Source: Fremontodendron californicum (Eukaryota > Streptophyta > Magnoliopsida > Malvales > Malvaceae). From it: a DNA stretch of 64,000 bases. The notes beneath the pieces are model-generated. The model saw only the letters and a list, made by a program, of their open reading frames with translations. It was not told the origin of the DNA and did no database searches. The stretch is taken from NCBI GenBank assembly GCA_030761205.1, contig JAULJL010000033.1, positions 6,393,501-6,457,500 on the forward strand, written 5' to 3'. Made by a program: the position numbers and the translations under genes. Position 1 is the first letter of the stretch. Every line of letters begins with the position of its first letter. This document shows, piece after piece, positions 57,638 to 64,000 of the stretch.

Positions 57638-57903
57638 TATGTCATGGCCAATTGTACCAAAGGCAGATGATGAGGGCACATAACAAAAAATTTCGCCCAA
57701 GAGAGTTCCGAGAAGGTGATTTAGTTTTGAAGAAGATCCTCTCTAATCAGCAAGATCCGAGGGGGAAATTGGCACCAAATTGGGAAGGCCCGTATGTGGT
57801 AAAAATAGTATTTTTAGGAGGGGCAATGATTTTAGCAGAGATGGATGGTGCGAATTTCTTGAGTCCAATCAATGCTGACGCAGTGAAGAAATATTATGCA
57901 TAA
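57638..57903 (+). pseudogene. Element C integrase C-terminus, continuation after element B
   Basis: The frame resumes with CHGQLYQRQMMRAHNKKFRP and continues through DLVLKKIL and NWEGPYVVK to KKYYA, ending at TAA 57901-57903. It joins the integrase interrupted at 40229. The GGCAC at 57633-57637 is element B's target duplication. Confidence 0.9.
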
Positions 57904-57923
57904 AAAAAGGGAAAGAAATGAGA

Positions 57924-58000
57924 GATCTAAACCGAAAACTCGAAAGGGCGGTGCAAATCAAAGGATGGATCTAGGTCGAAAACCCTAAAGGGCGGCCTAG
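57924..58000 (+). other. Pair of conserved stem-loops just downstream of element C pol
   Basis: Unit 2 (57971-58000) pairs CTAGGTC with GGCCTAG around GAAAA, CCC-TAAA-GGG and C, the same geometry as element A. Unit 1 (57924-57959) keeps GAAAA, the GAAA loop and C, but its outer stem is decayed (7 of 10 pairs). It lies 21 nt after the pol stop codon. Confidence 0.6.
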
Positions 58001-58999
58001 GTAAAGGACAAACAAGATTGGGATGACCGGCAATAATCTGTGTGAAATAATTCATGAGACAAAGGATTAAAACAAGATGGAAGAACTGAACAAGCAGCGA
58101 GGTGCGACATGACCGAATGTCATAAGGCAGGAAGGGTAATTAATAGTTGGATGCTCTTGAAAGGAGTCAAAGACATCGATGAATGTTCTTTTCTGAAAGA
58201 GAAATATGAATCTGCTCGATTGAGATCGTTTAAGTATTTCATTATGTGGGGATCCATCCCTATTCAGTCTTTCTTTCTTTCTTTGATTAATGTCAGTATG
58301 TTCTTTTTCTTTCACTAGAATGAAAATACATATCCCCATTCATAAAATCTTGTCCTTAAATTATCCTTCTTTGTTTGAAATTTTCTTTAGATAATGCATT
58401 ATGTTGGCATGAAATGTGAATGATAATAAATAACTAGATAATTCACAAACGGAACTTTCGTGATTACTGTACAGAAATTTGAGAATTGGAAAATCAAAAG
58501 GGGAGAAAGAGATGACGGGATAATGGGAGACCTGATTTGTTTATACCTTTTTGAAGTAAAGAAAGCAATGATTGAAATAACGATTGATATGTAAAATTAT
58601 TTTGAGGGGAGTTTACAAAACTTTGACTCGACTAAGAAAGGATCGTGAAGAAGTAAATTGTGGACACCTAGTCGATTTGATGAAGGAAAAGAGAAAGAAT
58701 TGGGAAGGACAGAAAAGGTTTGGGAAGATTGAAATAAGAGGCTTAATCAAACTCAACTCTGAAAGGGTCTCTGGTTAATGAAATATACACAGGGACGTCG
58801 AATCATGATTCGAGCCTCAAGTTATGCATTTCATTGTCATAAACATGCATGCATCATCATAACATTACAAGCAATTAAGAGTTACTACTGCATAGAAAGG
58901 GGATATGAATGACAGATGGACAAGGAAAAATGAAACCATACTGCAGCAGGAAGTTGGGAATCACCATGATGACCAGAAAAAAGGTACATTTTAAAAGTA
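58001..58999 (+). other. Element C 3' untranslated spacer
   Basis: About 1 kb of non-coding DNA between the stem-loops and the tandem array. Short ORFs (58109-58318 and 58584-58778) show no family resemblance. Confidence 0.6.
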
Positions 59000-60055
59000 A
59001 TAGAGCCTCTGTTGAGAGGAGCAATTTATTTTCCAAGTAAGCGTCGTTTTTAAATTTCAAAGTCACGAAGCCTCTGATGAGAGGAGCATGTTAAATTCCA
59101 AAGTTGTAAAGCAGGAGCGATTTATTTTCCAAAGTTTTCGAGCCTCTGATGAGAGGAGCATTTTCATTTTTCAAAGTCACGGAGCCTCTGATGAGAGGAG
59201 CATGTTAAATTCCAAAGTTGTAGAGCCTCTGTTGAGAGGAGCGATTTATTTTCCAAAGTTTTCGAGCCTCTAATGAGAGGAGCATTTTAAATTTCAAAGT
59301 CACGGAGCCTCTGATGAGAGGAACATGTTAAATTCCAAAGTTGTAGAGCCTCTGTTGAGAGGAGCGAATTATTTTCCAAAGTTTTCAAGCCTCTGATGAG
59401 AGGAGCATTTTAAATTTCAAAGTCACGGAGCCTTTGATGAGAGGAGCATGTTGAATTCCAAAGTTGTAGAGCCTCTGTTGAGAGGAGCGATTTATTTTCC
59501 AAAGTTTTCGAGCCTCTGATGAGAGGAGCATGTTAAGTTCCAAAGTTGTAGAGCCTCTGTTGAGAGGAGTAATTTATTTTCCAAAGTTTTCGAGCCTCTG
59601 ATGAGAGGAGCATGTTCATTTTTAAAGTCACGGAACCTCTAATGAGAGGAGCATGTTAAATTTCAAAGTTGTAGAGCCTCTGTTGAGAGGAGCAATTTAT
59701 TTTTCAAGTGATAGAGCCTCTGTTGAGAGGAGCATTTTATTTTCTAAGTGATAGAGCCTCTGTTGAGAGGAGCATTTTATTTTTCAAGTGATAGAGCCTC
59801 TGTTGAGAGGGGTAATTTATTTTCCAAGTGATAGAACCTCTGTTGTTGAGGAGCATTTATTTTCCAGATGGGCATCATTTTAAATTTTAAAGTCATGAAG
59901 CCTCTGAAGAGAGGAACATCGTTTTAAATTTCAAAGTCGTGCAGCCTCTGATGAGAGGAGCATCATTTTTAAATTTCAAAGTCGTGGAGCCTATGATGAG
60001 AGGAGCATCGTTTTAAAATTCCCAAGTGATAGAGCCTCTGTTGAGAGGAGCAGTT
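59000..60055 (+). repeat. Element C 3' tandem array with a hairpin in each unit
   Basis: About two dozen copies at 38-45 bp spacing contain GAGCCTCTGATGAGAGGAGC or the GTTG variant. Each can fold into a CCTCT/AGAGG hairpin with a GATG or GTTG loop. The linkers alternate between TTTATTTTCCAAAGTT and CATTTTAAATTTCAAAGTCA types, hinting at a two-monomer higher-order unit. Confidence 0.92.
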
Positions 60056-60113
60056 TATATTAATCAAGGACGACATTGTCGCTTATGTCTTTGCCCTATT
60101 GCCGATTCTCAAC

Positions 60114-60133
60114 AATGTTCAAAGACGGGCAGC
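60114..60133 (+). other. Polypurine tract of element C
   Basis: GTTCAAAGACGGGCAGC directly precedes the 3' LTR start TGTAGCGACC. It is related to the element A and B tracts. Confidence 0.75.
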
Positions 60134-62918
60134 TGTAGCGACCCATTTTTTTATTATTATAATTATTATTATTTATTTTATTTATTTTATATTTTATATT
60201 TATTATTATTATAATTATTATTTATTATTATTAGGCCAATAGGCCACAACCCTTGGGCCATCCGACCTAATTCCAAGCCCAACCAACCCCTGGCCCAGAC
60301 CCCCAAGCAGCTAGGCCTGCCTTGCAGGCCAGCCCGCATCCGGGACCAACAGGCCCTCCTCTAGCAGCAAGCCCCAAGGCCTGCCAGCAGCCTCCCACCA
60401 CAAACCCTAGCAGCTCCCCCCACCGCCTCTTCCTTGCAGCCACCAACCCTATGCCCACTTGCCTGGCAACCCTACCCCCACTTGCCCTGCCAAGCCGCCA
60501 CCGACCTGGCACCCACCGCCCCTGCCTCATACAGTAGCCATCCAGGCGCTGCCACCAAGCAACCAGCAACCAAGTGGCCTGGCCACCGACTTGACACCCT
60601 AGCCTAGCACCACTGCCCTAACCCCCTAGCCCATCGCCATAGCCCATATAAAAACCCCAACCCAGATCCGAATTAAAAAAAAAGAGCAGGAAGAAAGAAC
60701 GAAAAAAGAGGCAGATCTGAAACACAAAAAAAAAAGTGAAAATCACAACAAAAAAACCATAAGCAAAAAAAAAAAAGAGAGAGAGAGAGAGAGAGAAACC
60801 CAATCAGCAGCAAAAAAGCAAAAAACAAATTCCAATCTTAGATCCTAGATCTAGTAAATTTGGGGTGGTTTTAAAAAAAAACTAGCCTAGTATTTGGGTT
60901 GAGGAGAAAGAGATGAGTGTTTAGGTATAATTTTTTGGCTCAGAGAGACCTCCGGCACGGCGGCAGAGAAGCGACGGTGGTAGCTGGTCTAGGTCTGAGA
61001 GGATTTCAGAGGAAAAGGTGAGATTTTTTTTAGAACATGAAAGAAATGAAACCAGAAAAAAACATTAGCCTTTATAGGCTAATTCTGGGTCGGGTCGCGG
61101 GACCCGCATGCGGGTCCGCACCTGGACCCGACCCGAATACACTTCTCTTCCTTTTTTTTTAAAAATTACTTTTTTTTTCTTTTTTTTTTTTTTGCTATTA
61201 TCATTATATATTTTATTATTATTATTATTATATTTGTATATATATATATATTGTCTTTTTATTCTTGTCACTATCATTATTTTTTTATTTTATTTTATTT
61301 TATTTATTTATCTATTTTATTTTATTTTTTTTATATTTTTTTCATTTATGTATATATATATTTACATTTATCATTATTATTATTTTAGCTTTTTCTTGTC
61401 ACTATTATTATTATAATTAATATTATTATTAGTATTATATTAGAATAGCTTTTGTTTTATTGCCTTTTATTTTGTATTTATTTTGTATTTATTATTATTA
61501 TTATTTGTATTTTAGTTGTATTTTATTATTCATTTTATTGCTCATTTTTATGCATTTTAAATCTAAAAAAAAGTTTTTTTTTATTAACTTTTTATGAATA
61601 TTAATTTATTCGCGAATAAAATATGTCTTTTAAATTATTTTGGACAAAAGAAAATTTCTAAAAATGGATTCGTTCTCGGGATGGTCGGAGTATCAATCGT
61701 CCCTCGAAATGATCCAAGTAAAATTAATTGCCGAAACATTATCGAAAATATCGGAGTGGTTCAGAAATTATTGTTACCAGGATAATTTCTTTTATTCTGA
61801 AATTAATTTTATAATAAATGTGCCTTTATCAATTTCTGTGTTTCATCACATTGTTTTCTTCGCAAATAAAATACCTTTTTAAAATTATTTTCAGTAAATG
61901 AAATTTTCTAAAAACGGATTATTTCTCGGAATGGTTGGAGTATCAATCATTCCTCGAACAGTTCGAGTAAGATTAGTTACCGAAACATTATCGAGAATAT
62001 CGAAGTGATTCAGAAATTATTTTTACACATATAATTTAATTTATTTTGGAAATTAATTTTAAAAGGACATCTTCATTAATTTTTGTTTTCTTCCCGCAAA
62101 TAAAACATATCTTTTAAATTATCTTCGGTAACTGAAATCTTCTAAAACAGATCATTTCTCGAATGGTCGGAGTATCGATCGTTCCACGAAATGATTTGAG
62201 TAAAATTAGCTATCGAAACATTATCGAAATTATCGGAGTGATTCGGGAATTATTTTTACATAGATGATTTCTTTTATCTCGAAATTAATTATAAAAAAGA
62301 TGTTATTTTATTTTTATTATTTCTCCACAAATAAAAAATGATTTTTTTGAATTATTTTTTGGTAAAGGAAATTCCCTAAACACGGATCCGTTCTCAGGAT
62401 GGTCGGAATATCAATCATTCCTCGAAACGGTTCAAGTAAAAATAGTTATCGAAATATTTTTGAAGGTATCGGAGTGATTCAGGAATTGTTTTTACATGGG
62501 TAATTTCTTTTACTTCTAAAATGAATATAAAAAAAAAAAAAAAAAAAAAAAACATTGTCTCTCATTTGTTTTTAAAAAAATATTCTTTTTGAATCAGGTG
62601 TATTAAGGAAATTATTATTAAATGCTAAAATAAAAATCATTTTTCAAGATTAAAGATAACACGCGATTAATTGATACAGTTTTTAAAACGGGCGTCGTGG
62701 GGGTGCTAATCCTTCCCCATGCGTAACCATACTCCCGAACCTAATTTTTATTTCGCAAATTAAAAATTATTTTTTTAAATATATCTTAATTAATTTTAGG
62801 ATATTATTAAGAGGATAAGTTTTCATAGGTGACCAATCACACCTAACCAAAAAGATTGGTGACGACTCCTTATTTTTATTTTTAAAAATCGTCGAGCAAT
62901 AAAATAAAAACCGTTATT

Positions 62919-62921
<3 letters not shown>
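60134..62921 (+). repeat. 3' LTR of element C
   Basis: Same layout as 31710-34562: (TTA)n start, GC-rich block (about 60235-60640), TATAAAAA at 60647-60654, four ~240-bp tandem copies (starting near 61611, 61861, 62095 and 62324), the conserved block at about 62686-62745, and GGTGACGACTCC at 62858-62869. Many substitutions and indels against the 5' LTR indicate age. Confidence 0.9.

Positions 62922-62953
<32 letters not shown>
62922..62953. repeat. (TA)n microsatellite abutting element C
   Basis: A perfect AT dinucleotide run begins at the LTR boundary. It includes the probable right target duplication ATATA. From here to 63350 there are only further AT tracts (63205-63220, 63305-63327) and a short duplicated TAAAGCAATCCCTCTCAAT near 63237-63275. 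Confidence 0.85.
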
Positions 62954-62955
<2 letters not shown>

Positions 62956-63303
62956 ACATGTTGGTGTAGATTGTTTGTATTTATTAAAGTAATCACGAGT
63001 AAAAACCTGAACACAATATAATTTGACTTTATGTGAAAGAAAATCAGTTGACCATTAAGTAGTTTTACTGTTAAAAAGAGTTTGTCTTGTCCCACTTAGG
63101 CTATTTAATTACTTTTTTTTAGATCGATCTAATGAGGTTTGAATATACCAACTCTTGAAAACTAATTTTGTTAAAATTTTAATTTTATATCTAGTATGAA
63201 ATAATATATATATATATATAATATAATATAATAGATTAAAGCAATCCCTCTCAATTAAAGCAATCCCCCTCAATTCGAGGGAGATTATTTCAATATGGCT
63301 TAA

Positions 63304-63339
<36 letters not shown>

Positions 63340-63350
63340 TTGTATGTTCT

Positions 63351-63835
63351 TTTTTTTATCATAATCGTATTCAATGTATTGTATATTTATATAAATTTTG
63401 ACACGTTAATAATTCGTTTTATGTAGATTTTGACATGTTCCTATGTTCGTGTCGTGTTCATCTTATTTTTAGTATCGTGTCGTATTTTAATTATTTTTCC
63501 ATGTTGTGTTTGTGTTGTATAATCATGTGTTCAAAATTGTCAGGTATAATTGACACTATTCAAATAATTCCTAATTTTGTGCCTCTCGTGTTACTTTTTC
63601 ATATCATAATCATATTCAAGGTATTGTATATTTATATAAATTTTGACACGTTAATAATTCGTTTTATGTACATTTTGACACGTTCATTTATTCGTGTTGT
63701 GTTCTTTTGATTTTTTGTGTCGTGTTTTAATTATTTTCTCATGTTGTATTCATGTCGTATAATTATATTGTATCCGAAATTATCAGGTCTAATTGATATT
63801 ATTCAAATAACTCTCTATTTTGTGTCACGTATCGT
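63351..63835. repeat. Tandem duplication of a ~245-bp AT-rich repeat
   Basis: The core TATTGTATATTTATATAAAT, continuing into TTTGACACG, occurs at 63377 and 63622, with the rest of the unit also duplicated. A diverged third relative is at 22243-22440. It belongs to a dispersed repeat family I cannot name. The overlapping 91-aa ORF is not convincing. 63836-64000 shows nothing recognisable. Confidence 0.75.
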
Positions 63836-64000
63836 ACAATGATTGAGAGTTATTGTTTGACTATATTAAATTTGATAATTTTAGACATATATACCTTACT
63901 TTAAAAATGTCCCTAAGTGGAGATATTTTGCAGAATTTGTCATACTGATTCAATATAAACTTTAAGTTTATTGACTTAAGAATTGGATCATTGCATTTGC

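Larger units (their letters stand above)
31710..62921 (+). mobile_element. Element C: decayed Ogre/Tat-like Ty3/gypsy retrotransposon hosting element B
   Basis: The LTRs are 31710-34562 and 60134-62921, both starting TGTAGC and ending CCGTTATTACA. The probable target duplication is ATGTA/ATATA, with one mismatch. Internal order is primer site, truncated gag, protease, intron-like segment, RT, RNase H, integrase, paired stem-loops, tandem array and polypurine tract. Element B (40230-57632) is inserted in the integrase region; without it and its duplication, C is about 13.8 kb. The LTRs differ by many substitutions and indels and the coding region has several stops and frameshifts, so it is old and inactive. 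Confidence 0.92.

Noticed and set aside
59000..60055. CTGATGAG repeated in the element C array, resembling the hammerhead ribozyme core
   Set aside because: A hammerhead needs a stem II followed by GAAA and a cleavage triplet in a defined fold. Here CTGATGAG is part of a simple CCTCT/AGAGG hairpin and the required GAAA is not in place.
59000..60055. Regularly spaced repeats that might suggest a CRISPR array
   Set aside because: The linkers are themselves repeated, no cas genes are present, and the context is a plant LTR element.

Overview
The window is nuclear DNA of a flowering plant, most likely a eudicot. It is AT-rich and built mostly of Ty3/gypsy LTR retrotransposons of the Tat/Ogre-like and Athila-like lineages. 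One intron-rich host gene is present, a plant-type FKBP with an N-terminal nucleoplasmin-like domain. There are also small DNA transposons and a SINE. The species cannot be named from sequence alone.

Layout: (1) 1-17386 is the 3' part of a decayed Tat/Ogre-like element (element A, + strand). It holds pol remnants, a 3' tandem array, a polypurine tract and a 3' LTR. (2) Inserted in its polypurine tract is a complete 9,620-bp element on the - strand (3904-13523). Its two 1,500-bp LTRs look identical by eye and it has a 5-bp GGCAG target duplication. It keeps gag and protease but has lost RT, RNase H and most of integrase. Downstream it carries an intronless LOG-type (cytokinin-activating enzyme) gene and a second ORF that I do not recognise. 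(3) 17387-20100 is a remnant of another Tat-like element (D) with an LTR and a structured leader. (4) 20100-31700 is the gene-bearing stretch: an FKBP53-like gene (22701-26131, - strand, 12 exons, predicted 559 aa) among a mini-CACTA element, a fold-back element, AT-rich repeats, an RT fragment, and an hAT element with a SINE inside. (5) 31710-62921 is a decayed Ogre-like element C (+ strand). Its integrase is split at 40230-57632 by element B, a 17.4-kb non-autonomous element on the - strand with about 4.7-kb LTRs. (6) 62922-64000 is simple repeats and a duplicated AT-rich repeat.

Nesting and LTR divergence agree on relative age: C is oldest, B is younger, and the LOG-bearing element has the least LTR divergence. 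Three observations stand out. The first is the LOG-carrying non-autonomous retroelement. The second is a small two-stem RNA motif with compensatory stem changes, found just after pol in A and C and as a relic in pol-less B. The third is a palindrome-rich 5' leader conserved between B and D. All coding calls come from reading translations and exon junctions by eye; no database search was possible.
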